Assembly: GCA_020080175.1 (NCBI GenBank)
Contig: JAGHQL010000043.1
Coordinates: forward strand, 1 to 64,000
Length of the DNA stretch: 64,000 nt
DNA from: Glutinoglossum americanum
Taxonomy: Eukaryota; Ascomycota; Geoglossomycetes; Geoglossales; Geoglossaceae
Reading direction: 5' to 3'
Below, piece after piece: positions 1-10,483 of the stretch (position 1 is the stretch's first letter; each line of letters starts with the position of its first letter). Position numbers and translations under genes: made by a program. A model generated the notes under the pieces. It ran no database searches. It was given only the letters and a program-made list of their open reading frames with translations, and had not been told where the DNA came from.

Positions 1-295
1 AAACGCCGTCCACGTCGTTGAGGACCACCCACAGAATATCGTGACCTCTGATGCGGCCCCCCCCCGGCGTCCCCGCCCGTTTTTCTCGGGCTCGACCAAC
101 CAACCAACCAACCGAACCCTCGCGAGAACCGGGGAACACCGCGAAAACGTTTTTTTTTTTTTTTTTTTTTAAATTTTTTTTTACTTTAGGGGGGTGAATT
201 TTTTTCTTGGTGAGAGTATATATGGCTTCTCTTGATCGGGGGAGGAAGAAGGGTAAAAAAAAAAAAAAAAGGGTGAAAAAATATATATATATGAA

Positions 296-330
<35 letters not shown>

Positions 331-360
331 AGTCGTGGTTCGTGGGAATGCGGCACGCGC
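1..360. other. Left edge: intergenic, homopolymer-rich
   Basis: No gene is supported here. It holds a C-rich stretch near 59-75, a short CCAA tandem repeat near 98-114, a run of 21 T at 150-170, and A runs of 16 at 255-270 and 30 at 299-328. It lies past the 3' end of the leftward RED-like gene. Bases 1-60 read openly in more than one frame, so the edge could touch a neighbouring gene, but too little is visible to say. Confidence 0.5.
299..328. repeat. Poly(A) homopolymer tract, 30 bases
   Basis: An uninterrupted run of 30 A on the + strand, 33 bases past the stop codon of the leftward RED-like gene. Together with the T run at 150-170 and the A run at 255-270 it makes a low-complexity patch. 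Run lengths like these are prone to assembly error. Confidence 0.8.
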
Positions 361-2136
361 CTACCCGCCTTCCCCTCCCCCTTTCCTCCTCCTCCCCTCG
401 AGCACCTTCATCACATCCGCCGCGCTATTCACGTCCCCCTTCCGCTTCTTCGGCCCTCTCTTCCTCTTCCCCTTTCCGTCCCCTCCTCCTCCTCCTCCTC
501 CCCCTCCCCCTTCCTTCCCGTCACCCCCGCCCCACGCTGAAAGTTTCACCCTCTTCTCCTCCATGTCCTCTTCGTCCTCGAATCGGCTGCTGCCGAACCC
601 CAGGTCCATGTCGTCCGCGTCGCGGTCGTGCGTGTCGAGGAGTTTCCGGCGGCGGGCTTCGCGGGCGGCTTCTTCCGGGTCGTGGAGGGCTGAGGAGGAG
701 CCGAGGGGGTCTATGGTTGAGGCTTTGCGGAGGGCCGCGAGTATTGTGGGGTCTGCGAGAGGATTTAGAGGGGCGGTGGGGTTGGAGATGGGCGGTGGCT
801 CTTGGGGGGCGGTGGGTGTGGAAAAGTAGTTTCTCGGTGCCGTAGACGGTTCTCTGATCGGCGGCGGTAGTAGCGTTTCGCAGTTTCCCGAAGAGGTAGG
901 TTCATCGGGACGTGGTGATTTAGTACCGTCGTTTTCGTCGTCTTTACGAACAAGTGACTTCTTTCCACTCGTTTCCCTGTCCTCGCCATCCTCAGACGAA
1001 GAGTCGTCATCGTCGTCCTCCCCCAAGCCGGCGAATGGATCGTAGTCCGCACCTACTCCCTCAAAGATATCAATGTCTTCTTCTGGTTCCTCCGCGGGAG
1101 CCTTGGCCGCGAAGTCGGGTACTTCCATGCCCAACGGTTTTACCCCTTTCTCAGGCATGAGAAGGCCATTCCTTGAGCTTTCTCCCGTATTTTGCTCCGG
1201 TATGCCCTTCTTGACCTTGCGCTTGACTTTGCCATCTTTGTCGACGGTAATCAGCACCTCTCTTCCCCTTTCATCTCGTTCGATCCGGGATTTTTCCTTC
1301 GGCTCTCCGATCTTCCGGAATTTGGGTCCGAGTGTGGGTTGTTGCGCGGCTTTCGCGGCCTGCCGGGACGCCTTTAACTCGGCCAATATCTCATCTCTTG
1401 TTCTCTTTCGTCCGGCAACAGCACCGGGGCCCGATGGAGGTGCCATATCGCCTTTCTTGGCCGCCTTTTCCTTCGTAATCGGCCTGATTTCTCTACTCTC
1501 GAGCTTCTCCAACTCCTCGTCCAATACGCTTTCCCCGGCCTTTTCCTCTCCCTCGGCCGCAGGACTCTTGTTCAGCACATCTTCCCCCCTCTTCACTCGT
1601 TCGAGCAATTTGTAGTCCAGTCCCTTCACCAGATGTGTAGATGAAATATCGCCACCGACAATCTCGTCCCGTAGTTTCTCAAAGGTCGCTCTATCGATCT
1701 GATCGAGTTTCCACATTTCTTCTAGCGCCTGGATACGGCTCGCCTTGCCATCCTCCTCCTCCGATACCCGATCCTGTGTGCGGTCTCTGTAACCAGAGGG
1801 TAGCTTCGCACCTTTCGGGGTTGCTGTAGAGCGGAACTTTCTCTGCGACTGCTGAGGTCGATCCCGTTCGGCCAGTTGGCGGGCAAAATCAACGCCACCG
1901 GAACCCAAAACAGAACGGCTGTAGGATATATTAGCTGGTAAAGCTAAAAAGGAATGTAGTTTGAGTGGCGGTCTGTGATTATCGACTTACGGCGTCATCG
2001 GGATGCTAGAGCGCATTTTCGAGCCTAAAGTGAGCCCATCTCGCCTAGGCGTTGCGCCGACAGCAGTCTTCTCGTTGTTGGAACTCTTTTGGGCATTCTT
2101 GTCTAGGAGTAGACGCCGGAACTGTTCGTTGTTCAT
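361..2136 (-). CDS. RED/IK-like spliceosomal protein
   Basis: Two exons, 1991-2136 and 361-1918, give 567 residues. The donor GTAAGT at 1990 and the acceptor CTACAG at 1919 join in phase to read MTPRSVLGSGGVDFARQL. The motif GGDISSTHLVKGLDYKLL matches the conserved core of RED (IK, Smu2), a protein that joins the spliceosome with Smu1 before activation; this is family knowledge, not shown here. The N-terminus MNNEQFRRLL also resembles RED. The C-terminal half is low complexity: an acidic D/S stretch, a run of about ten glycines and basic KRKRGPKKRK patches that look like nuclear localisation signals. The gene is divergent from the one starting at 2490. Family assignment is good; the poly-Gly coding stretch could suffer sequencing slippage. 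Confidence 0.82.
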
Positions 2137-2489
2137 TTTCTCTTCCTGGGGTGTGAGGGACCGGCGTTCGCCACTGGTAGAGCGAGTTTAAGGATGGAGG
2201 AAGGGAGGAGAGATATCCGAGCAAAACGGTTGAGCTGTCTGTGGAGTTGGAAAAGCCTTGAACTTTGAAGTGGTATGAGCTGGAGTTGTGAAGCTCATCA
2301 TTCTGTCTGGGTATTTTATCGTCACTAGGGCTATGCGATTGGAGTCTGGGGAATCTGTGACTTGCGGTTGTCGTCGCTGCAGTACGCCGTAGTGTCGCAT
2401 CCATAGACGTCAACTCCCAAGTTTTATGCAAGGTACAACAAAGTTCACACACTACTCTTTCTTTACGCCTCCATTGGCGCTCCCGGAGA
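2137..2489. promoter_or_regulatory. Shared divergent promoter region
   Basis: 353 bases separate the start codons of the leftward RED-like gene and the rightward orphan gene, so both promoters and 5' leaders must fit here. No individual element is clear enough to name. Confidence 0.5.
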
Positions 2490-4127
2490 ATGGGAGCGTC
2501 GGCAACCGATATCATCACCTATATTGGTGTTCCCCTCGCTGTCCTGGGTATCATGCCAATTCTTTACACGTGCGTGAAAGTTCTGATTACTCTCGAGAAG
2601 ATCAAGCACGAACTCCGGCGTCATGGCTCGACTGCGAGTGCCCCCGCGCGGAGCAACCTCATGTCCGGAATTGTGGAAATCGAGCTTCCGCGATACAACC
2701 TACAGCCTCTTGGACGTGAGAATCCGGAATACTGGGGACAAAATGGAGTGCATGAAGCAGTAATGTTGAAAGGGGGTTCGTGGATGGTGCTGAATTGGGA
2801 CAAGCTACTTGTGGGACATAAACTCTATCGGTTGCAATATTCAGACGAACTGAGGTTCGAGCAAGCGGAGGTGGATTTTGCGGAAATGCTAGGCTTTTTG
2901 CTGGACCGGGGTGCTGTACCTGATGCGGAGGGATTTCGTGTTCTGCGAGCACTAGGAATTCGGACGCCAAGTGGAACGGCTCTGCTCCTCTCCCCGGACA
3001 GGGGCCAAGTAGTATTGAAGGTCACGACGCCCGATCATTCGGATGGCAGCTTATCGCTCGCCTTGGCGTGGTCTCCTACATGGAATACGAGAGGCTCGCA
3101 TTCATTGCCTCCAAGCTGGACTCGACTCGCCGCTCCGGAGACGAGCAGAAGCGCTGCTAGTGAACGGCCTCAGACGAGCCGGACGAGTGCGAGCGAGGAC
3201 AAAAGTAGCGAGGCTTCTACCTTAGTGCAGAACGAAAAGCAAGTATCAAAACGAATACAAAGCCAAGCTGTACATCTCCACGTTGGACCCTCAGGGCTCT
3301 TGCATGCTTACGAAGAAAGGTTGGACGGCACAACTGGCGAGACCGTGGAGCTCCATCACCTCGGGCCGGACCCTACATCGGCAAGTCTCTGGTTCGCATG
3401 TGCCATAACCGCAATCATAGAGCAAGACCAACGCCAATTCTGGAACTACTCTGCTCCACTCTCCATCATCCACCTTGCAAAAGAGAAATCCATCCCCTGC
3501 GGCATCATGGTCCTCCTCGATGTAATCGACGAAAAAGACACCCCCGCCTGGGCCACACCCCACAACCCCAACGCCATCCACGAGGAACGCCACCAAAAGT
3601 TCCTCCAGCGAACCCGGCGTATTGCAGCAGAAGCGAAGATGCTCCCTGCCATGGCCGCCGCCGCCAAATCCGCCCGCGAGGAGGAAGAGCGCTGGGACTT
3701 CCACAACAGCGCGCAAGCCGAAATCCGAGCCCGCAAGGAACGTGAAGCAAAACGCACCGCCGAAGCCCTAATCTCCCCCCGCCTGAGCAACAAAGTGATC
3801 GCCGAAGCAAACGTTAAATGGCTCCAAAAGGACCCCTCGGACGACTCCCTCACCCTCCACAAAGCACTCGAATTGGTCCTCTACGGTATGATAACTGAGG
3901 AATCCACTGCGTCCGCCGTGGCGGACATGTTGGATCAGTGGAAGGCGTGGACGGAGAATGGCGGCATGAATCACTCTCATTTGGAGTATGTGAGGGAGAG
4001 GCAGCGCGTGTTTGCCTATGCGTCGTGTGTGCTTGCTATGGTGGGCGAGAAGCTTGATGCGACGAGTGGGATGGCGGAGGATTTGAGGGAGTGTATGAAG
4101 GTGTTGAAGAAGGTGCGGTTGGGGTGA
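2490..4127 (+). CDS. Unrecognised protein with N-terminal membrane anchor
   Basis: Single exon, 545 residues. I do not recognise the family. Residues about 8-30 form one hydrophobic segment (ITYIGVPLAVLGIMPILYTC), read as a signal anchor, followed by a basic stretch. Next comes a globular-looking region of about 160 residues (motifs IELPRYNLQPLGRENPEYW and GGSWMVLNWDKL), a Ser/Thr-rich linker near 205-260, a second ordered region, and an Arg/Glu/Ala-rich helix near 370-420 that could be a coiled coil. No catalytic motif is visible. The long frame and order of segments support a real gene; the shadow frames lack such structure. It is divergent from the RED-like gene. Confidence 0.8.
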   Translation: MGASATDIITYIGVPLAVLGIMPILYTCVKVLITLEKIKHELRRHGSTASAPARSNLMSGIVEIELPRYNLQPLGRENPEYWGQNGVHEAVMLKGGSWMVLNWDKLLVGHKLYRLQYSDELRFEQAEVDFAEMLGFLLDRGAVPDAEGFRVLRALGIRTPSGTALLLSPDRGQVVLKVTTPDHSDGSLSLALAWSPTWNTRGSHSLPPSWTRLAAPETSRSAASERPQTSRTSASEDKSSEASTLVQNEKQVSKRIQSQAVHLHVGPSGLLHAYEERLDGTTGETVELHHLGPDPTSASLWFACAITAIIEQDQRQFWNYSAPLSIIHLAKEKSIPCGIMVLLDVIDEKDTPAWATPHNPNAIHEERHQKFLQRTRRIAAEAKMLPAMAAAAKSAREEEERWDFHNSAQAEIRARKEREAKRTAEALISPRLSNKVIAEANVKWLQKDPSDDSLTLHKALELVLYGMITEESTASAVADMLDQWKAWTENGGMNHSHLEYVRERQRVFAYASCVLAMVGEKLDATSGMAEDLRECMKVLKKVRLG

Positions 4128-4686
4128 AGGAGAGTAGATAGGCTTATTTTTTTTTTTTGTTTATACCCCCGTGGCGACGGTTTTTTGGATTTGTATATAT
4201 ATGGTGATGATTTTAGACGCGGTTTATTGGCTTCTGTGGCTGGTGGTTAGTGGAGCTTGACTGGTATAGCCGTCTCGGCGAAATAAACGAAGTACATATA
4301 CCACAAAATTGGGAGGTATTCCCTACTATGTATCTACTAAGGGCGCAATGAGGGCACCTGTCAGAAGCCTGCCTTCTGGACTGTCATATGCCTCATTTTA
4401 CTGTCACGCCAATGTGTCACTCCGAATCCCAAGATAGCTTCCGGTACCAGCGGGCTTGGAGCTCATCATCCGCTCCAAGCCGCGAAAAGAGAAAGCCTCA
4501 TATTTACGACGACCCCTGTGGGATACACCCAGGCCTCCGGAAGGGGAGACTAGCAAGTCAACTATTAAAACACGTGGTACTTTATATGAAATCCTCCCGT
4601 AACGCCGACGAGGAAAAAGGGGGGATAATCCTGCCGTCCCTTCTGACCTTCCTTTCTGAGGAATGCGATAATTTTCGTTACAAATT
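4128..4686. other. Convergent 3' intergenic region
   Basis: 559 bases between the 3' ends of the orphan gene and the Nab2 gene. A T run (about 4148-4159) probably belongs to the orphan gene's 3' untranslated region. One 112-codon + frame at 4388-4726 overlaps the Nab2 end and has no protein-like features. No gene seen. Confidence 0.55.
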
Positions 4687-6382
4687 TCAAGCCGTGAGTT
4701 CCAAACTCGTCGTCGACTCAGCCTGATTAGCCCCCGGCACGATCAACTCCTCCTCCCCATTCTCATCGACAAACTTCCTCTCACTGACGTGTTTCCCACC
4801 GCTGGCACTACCAGCTGTCCACACCTTGTCCTCAAATCCTCCTCTCTTCTGACCATCCGCATGTTTGAACGGACACGTTGGGTTCAAGCATGGGTTATAT
4901 TTACAAATAGTTTTCACGTGTGTGAAACGGCAGTTTTCTCTTGTGCAGTCTGCACCATTGCGGCAGAGTGGCATTGTTGGATGCTTGAACGGACAGGTCG
5001 GGTTGGTGCAGTTGGGGAAGAACTTGCAATCCATCTCGGACTGGTGTGTGACCTTGAGGGCAGGAGAGGGATGGCGTGCTACGCATTTACGGTTCTTGCA
5101 AGCCGCACCGAAAGGGCAGTTATCGCTGAGGTCGATAGTCGTCCCCGGGGGAGCAGCTGGCGATTGATGTCCAAAACGGCAGTCAGTTTTGGTGCAGGCT
5201 AGGTTGAATTTGCAGACTGCGTCTCCGGGCACCTCGGTGGAGATCTCAACACCCTCCATGGTCCCGGGTGATGAAACAGAGGGTTGTGGGTTTGATGTTG
5301 GGACTTCATGTGCGTCGGTGTCCATGTGTTCATCCTGTTGGTGCTGTGGCTGAAACCTTCCACTGCCACCCTGATGGTTCCGCTTGTTCTGGCGCTGTTG
5401 GGGTGCCTCAACTCGTTCAAAGAGCGACCTTCCATGTTGTTGAGGTGGCGGCTGAGCGTAAACAGGCCCGAATCCACCATTCATCATGGGCATGGGCATC
5501 CCGTTCCCCATGAAGCCTTGTTGCTGTTGTGGGGACAAGATCTGTGTCATTATCCGCGCCTGCTCTTCGTACATTGCGAACAGCTGCATTTGTTGTTGTG
5601 TCGTCATATTCATCAGTGTTCCACCAGGAATCCCGCTCTGCGTCATCCCCAGGTTTCGTCCGTTTGGTGGCCGTTGGGTTCTAGTCTGTGTATTTCTTGG
5701 ACCTTTGGGCGGCTCGCGTGAATGGCTGTTTATTCGCTCGGTGCCTTGTTGCGGGCGGATGCGATGTAAAACTGAGTCGTTTGAACGGTCCATAGCTTTC
5801 GATAGCTGACCCATCAATCGGGTGTGACGGCTGTTGTTGCTATTGTTCCGCATTGATTTTGGACCAGTTGGCCTAGTTTCTTCGTATTAGCTCCTGTCTG
5901 TGGAGGCGCTTAATTCACTGAGGTAACAATCTTGGTACATACACGCTACTCTGCATAACTGTATCCATTGAAGGATTCACGGGACCATCCTGACCCCTCT
6001 CTACAGTATCATGTGCCAGGCCATTTCCATCCCTCGATTGTTGCACCGGATCCTGCCGTCCCACCTGGTCACTCACACTGGCTATTGGCTCGGAGACAGA
6101 TCCGCCGTTGATCTGATTGTGGAGCATTTCTACCTGCTCGAAGAGCCATCGTGAAAAGTCGACAGCACCAGGATCGTCCGGACCTAAGTTTAGGAGGTCG
6201 CCAGAAAGTTCCGCAGCAATCTGGTCTTGCGTTTTGCCGTTCACCAGCATCAAAATGATATATTCCGATAAGGCAGAGTCGTCAACTCCGCCGCTGCTCC
6301 ATCCTACTTCCACTAGCTTCGGCTGTATTACAGAGCCCAAAGCCTTGGCGAGCGGAGTGTTGAGAGCAACTTCTACGGTCAT
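4687..6382 (-). CDS. NAB2: Nab2-type nuclear poly(A)-RNA-binding protein
   Basis: Two exons, 5943-6382 and 4687-5872, give 541 residues; the junction reads MQSSVPTGPKSMRNN (donor GTATGT, acceptor ACTAG). The N-terminus (LAKALGSVIQPKLVEVGW) matches the PWI-like Nab2 N-terminal fold. A conserved middle segment (MGQLSKAMDRSNDSVLHRIR) and a Gln/Met-rich stretch follow. The C-terminal third carries five CCCH zinc fingers, mostly C-x5-C-x4-C-x3-H, for example CKFFPNCTNPTCPFKH. In yeast Nab2 binds poly(A) tails, limits tail length and helps mRNA export; here that role is inferred from family. The start at 6382 is chosen because the Nab2-like sequence begins there; an upstream ATG at 6478 is less likely. 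Confidence 0.88.
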
Positions 6383-7760
6383 GGTTGGAGATGATGGTGT
6401 TGCTGGTGTGATGTTTGATAGTAGAGAGTTGAGCTGAAGGATGTTGTTGAAAACGTGAAGTTCGGATTTACGCCACATGGTTTGACTAAGCGCGCAGAGC
6501 CTCGTCTAGCCCCTTCCCCTTCACCCCTTCCGCCGCCACCACCAGCCCGCCGGCCTTCGAAACAGTGCGAGCCATGCAGACCAGCCTGGGGTATATCAAC
6601 TAACCCACTGCTTATTAGGCTGTCAAGTTTTTTCTTATATTGTGGCGGGAAGCGTAAATACTGTGGAAAATGCCGGTCGGGCGGGTTGTTTACCTGTCAC
6701 CTCTATTCTGAGCAGGGTATATTTTTCATTAATTTGTTGCTTGGGCTTGGCTGTGCCTGCAGGCCGGCCCTTTAAACCCTCGCCGCCAGATCCTTCCATG
6801 CGTCGTGGTAGGTATCCTATTCGAAAAAACCAATATATTTCTCGTCGATCATGAGAAAAGCAAAGCGAAATGCCCATGCCATTTATAGCAGTGATCTCTC
6901 GGCTTGGCAGCGAAACAAGAGATTGAGATGAGATTGTGCGGTGACCACCTCAGCCTCCATGCAAGGTCCTGTCTAGCACTTACCTTTCGTAGCGTGCTCG
7001 TGCATCGTTCCCCTTGAACAGTTCATCATTAGTTCCCTTGCGTTCACTTGTGAATGGTATTCAGTCAGCTGTTACATGACAGCTGTCTCGGACAAGGTCT
7101 TCGGCTGCTAGCTGACTGGCTTCGCCACGGGCTTCTGCTTGTGGGCTATTCCCACCCTCGGCGGAGCACCAGCCAAACGGCTACGCTATTCGATCGAAGG
7201 TATCTGGGCAGTGCAGATTGCGCAAGGATTGTAAGGATAGAGGCACCGCTGTCCCGGTCCTCTTTGATATTTTTCTGAAGAATTCTCTGCATCGGGGAAT
7301 CCAGCTCGACGGATGCGGAGACACATCACATCGATTGCTGCTGTTCTCCTGGTTTCGGATGTTACCCTGGCTCAGCGTACCGCATTCCGTGTCCAAGATC
7401 GGCAGGGTTCAACCAAGCGTTGTAACCTCATCAAGCAATAACCACGGCTAACCGTTGTGGTTCAAGTGCTCGCAGCCGAGGGGAACGGGTTTTCAACGTT
7501 TTGATTTGATGTTGCATCATTTCTCTGCTGGGCCATTAGTGGATATTGGCTGGGTATTAACTGGGCAGGCTTGATTTGCCGCAACACCCAGAGCAAATAC
7601 AGCAGCGGGGGTGGTGGCACAAGTGGATACTGTCCCAGCTGGGGTGGTTGCAAGGCGAATACCGCAACGCCGGGGAGTGGCGCGGTGACATATAAGCACG
7701 AGAGGACCTGCAAAAAATATTCCTCGACTGATAGCTGAGTTTTAAAGTCTCGAAGCCGAC
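6383..7760. other. Divergent intergenic region, NAB2 / hexosaminidase
   Basis: 1.4 kb holding the promoters and leaders of two divergent genes. A TATA-like ATATAAG lies at about 7691-7697, some 65 bases before the hexosaminidase ATG. A 42-codon frame at 7313-7441 looks like a signal peptide and a downstream frame is Cys-containing, but the combination is doubtful (see findings). No other gene is supported. Confidence 0.5.
7691..7697 (+). promoter_or_regulatory. Possible TATA element of the hexosaminidase gene
   Basis: ATATAAG sits about 65 bases before the start codon, a usual distance for a TATA element followed by a short leader. Motif and position are the only evidence. Confidence 0.35.
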
Positions 7761-9609
7761 ATGCTAACTTACGCCGTTCTTTTTCTGTTTGCTTCCTTCA
7801 CCTCAGCGCTGTGGCCGATCCCGGCGAATTACACCCACGGCAACACCACACTTTGGATCACTCCAGACGTGCAGGTTACGTATAATGGACCAGTATGCAG
7901 GCCTATAACCCCCAACTATCGATATCCTTTTTTACGAGACCATAGTTTTGACAGCTTCCAGAATAGTACCAACTCTACCATATATGGAGGCTCTTCCTCA
8001 TGCCGCAGCTCAACTGTGAATGATGCAATCCAGAGGACACTCAAAACCATCTGTGAGGAGGACTTTGTGCCTTGGAAGCTCTACCCCCGAAACTCTAACT
8101 TCGAACCATCTGCCACGGCTCCCAAGAAATTAATCTCATCTATTGTTGTTAAGCAAACTTCGCCAGATTCTGCTTGCAATTCAAGGCCTCTAGCTGACAA
8201 GGTGGATGAATCTTACGAACTCGACATTACCGCTCTCGGGCAGGTCACTCTTGCCGCACCTTCATACCTTGGCCTCTTGCATGGGCTGAATACGCTTTCA
8301 CAGCTATTCTATCGCCATTCGCAAGGGGCTGGCGTTTATACCAGCCTAGCACCAGTCACAATCAAGGACAAACCAAAATTTGCGTGGCGAGGCTTGAACA
8401 TCGATGTAGCGAGGAACTGGTATCCCGTGGCTGACATTCTGAGGACCATTGAAGCACTCTCATTCAACAAGTTCAATCACCTTCACATCCATATGACGGA
8501 TGCACAGTCATGGCCTATTCAGATACCGGCTCTTCCGGAACTTGCAGAGAAGGGTGCGTATGCCAAAGGGCTGTCTTATAGTCCCTCGGACATCGCGACT
8601 ATCCAACGGTATGGAATTGATCGAGGCGTTGAGGTGGTCATTGAGATTGATATGCCCGGCCACACATCGATTATCGGAATCCCACATCCCGAACTGATCA
8701 CTGCCTTCAACGTTCAGCCAAACTGGGACACCTACGCCGCTGAGCCGCCTTCAGGACAATTGAAACTCAATTCACCCGCGGTATCAACATTCCTGCAGAC
8801 CTTGCTTAACGACTTGCTTCCGCGACTATCGCCTTATTCGGCCTACTTCCATACTGGTGGGGATGAAGTCAATGCGAACGCTTATGCATTGGACGAGACC
8901 GTCAATTCGAATGACTCTCAGGTCATTAGGCCCTTCCTTCAGAAGTTCGTTGATCGTAACCACGACCAAGTAAGGTCAAAGGGCTTGACACCAATTGTCT
9001 GGGAGGAGATGCTTCTCCAATGGAATTTGACACTGGGCAAAGACGTGGTCATCCAGACATGGCAATCTGAAGAGGCTGTGAAGAATTCGGTACAGCAAGG
9101 GTACAAAACCCTTGTTGGAAATTATAATTTTTGGGTTGGTGCCCCGCCCTAGGTGAAACGAATTGGTCTTCGATTGACATCTCATTTAGTATCTGGATTG
9201 TGGCAAGGGCCAATGGCTCAATTTCGAGAACGGTCACTCGTTTCAGAGTTTCTACCCCTTCGCTGATTACTGTTCTCCAACTAAGAATTGGCGCCTTATT
9301 TACTCTTACGATCCTATTGCCGGCCTCACACCTGACGAAGCGAAGCTTGTTCTTGGTGGGGAGGTGCACATCTGGAGCGAACAGACCGACCCTGTGAACT
9401 TGGATGACATGGTGTGGCCGCGTGCTTCTGCTGCCGGCGAGGTGCTATGGAGCGGTCGCCAGGACGCTAGTGGTCAGAACCGATCCCAGGTTGATGCAAG
9501 TCCAAGATTAGCGGAAATGAGAGAGCGGATGGTGTTGAAAGGTATCAAGTGCGGGCCAAGTCAGATGATCTTCTGCACGCAGAACGATCCGACGTGGTGT
9601 GCGCTTTAG
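7761..9609 (+). CDS. Secreted beta-N-acetylhexosaminidase (GH20)
   Basis: Two exons, 7761-9134 and 9190-9609, give 597 residues. The first frame stops at 9152, but a 55-base intron (donor GTTGGT, acceptor TTTAG) restores the expected NFWYLDCGKGQWLNF, so the short frame alone is wrong. A signal peptide covers about residues 1-16 (MLTYAVLFLFASFTSA). The GH20 catalytic pair is D368-E369 in FHTGGDEVN: Glu is the acid/base and Asp orients the substrate acetamido group in this family. WRGLNIDVARNWYPV and GGEVHIWSEQTDPVNLDD are also typical. The enzyme releases terminal N-acetylglucosamine from chitin oligomers and glycans, probably in wall turnover. Several N-x-S/T sites fit secretion. Comparable to Aspergillus NagA by memory. 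Confidence 0.92.
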
Positions 9610-10483
9610 GTCTTTCGTGTGATCGGAGCGAGGAGTCCCAGTCTCCCAAGTTGGAGTGTGTAGGGCTGATGTGATGGGGATCTGTAAATTTACGAAATTA
9701 TGCTCCTGTACCTTAATGATAGCAAGGGCGCGGGCATTTGGTAACTACACCTGGATATCAAAACTTACTTTCACGTATTCAACCGGTAAAATGTACAAAT
9801 GCTCCCTGCTTCCCTATGACCGGAATCTTACCGGCATTTGGAGGGTTTGTCGTCGATGCCCCGGAGTATAAATCATATGAAACGCGATGACTCCACATCC
9901 AACCCACCCTGTGCCGTTGGCAATGTATGACGTATACGGTGCACAGAGAAAGGTTAGATTATCCATTCTTGTGTGCGACCTGCCCAGTACCAACTTCTCA
10001 AAGCCCAATTGGCCAGCGGATATATATGCGAAACAAGTGCCACGATATCACCATGGGTAGGGGTGGTTATCCCGGAGATTCGGAATATGAAATAAGTATA
10101 TTCAATTTTTAGCTCGTACTCCGTAGAATGATTACCTGGCCTCGAATTTAAATTCTGTGTCATGTACCTTACAGGTGGAAGCTGGGTTAGGAGCAAAAAA
10201 CGATGGGTTATATCATGGTTCTGGTGGCTGTGTCCCGAAACCTGGTTTGGGCTATAGGGCGTGAAATTACACTACTCCTGTCGTAGGTAGCTAGAAGAAC
10301 GGAAGAACGGAAGAGTGAGGAATAGGAATTTGGGTCTCTTAGCTGAAATGTTGAATTGCGACCCCTTGGGTCAATCCTCCGTATATCAAGGAGGGTGAGA
10401 CGTGTCACATGATCAACAACGACATCCAACGCCTCGATTAGTATCTTTGCACGTCCTAGCTATAGTATAGTCTGTCCGTGGCA
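9610..10483. other. Intergenic region before HEM14
   Basis: About 870 bases between two rightward genes: the 3' region of the hexosaminidase and the promoter of HEM14. All frames are short and unlike protein. No RNA gene or clear repeat seen. Confidence 0.5.

Noticed and set aside
207-845. Overlapping + frames of 164-212 codons
   Set aside because: They start in poly(A) tracts and mirror the low-complexity C-terminus of the RED-like gene on the minus strand.
4388-4726. 112-codon + frame
   Set aside because: Overlaps the well-supported end of NAB2 on the other strand and shows no protein features.
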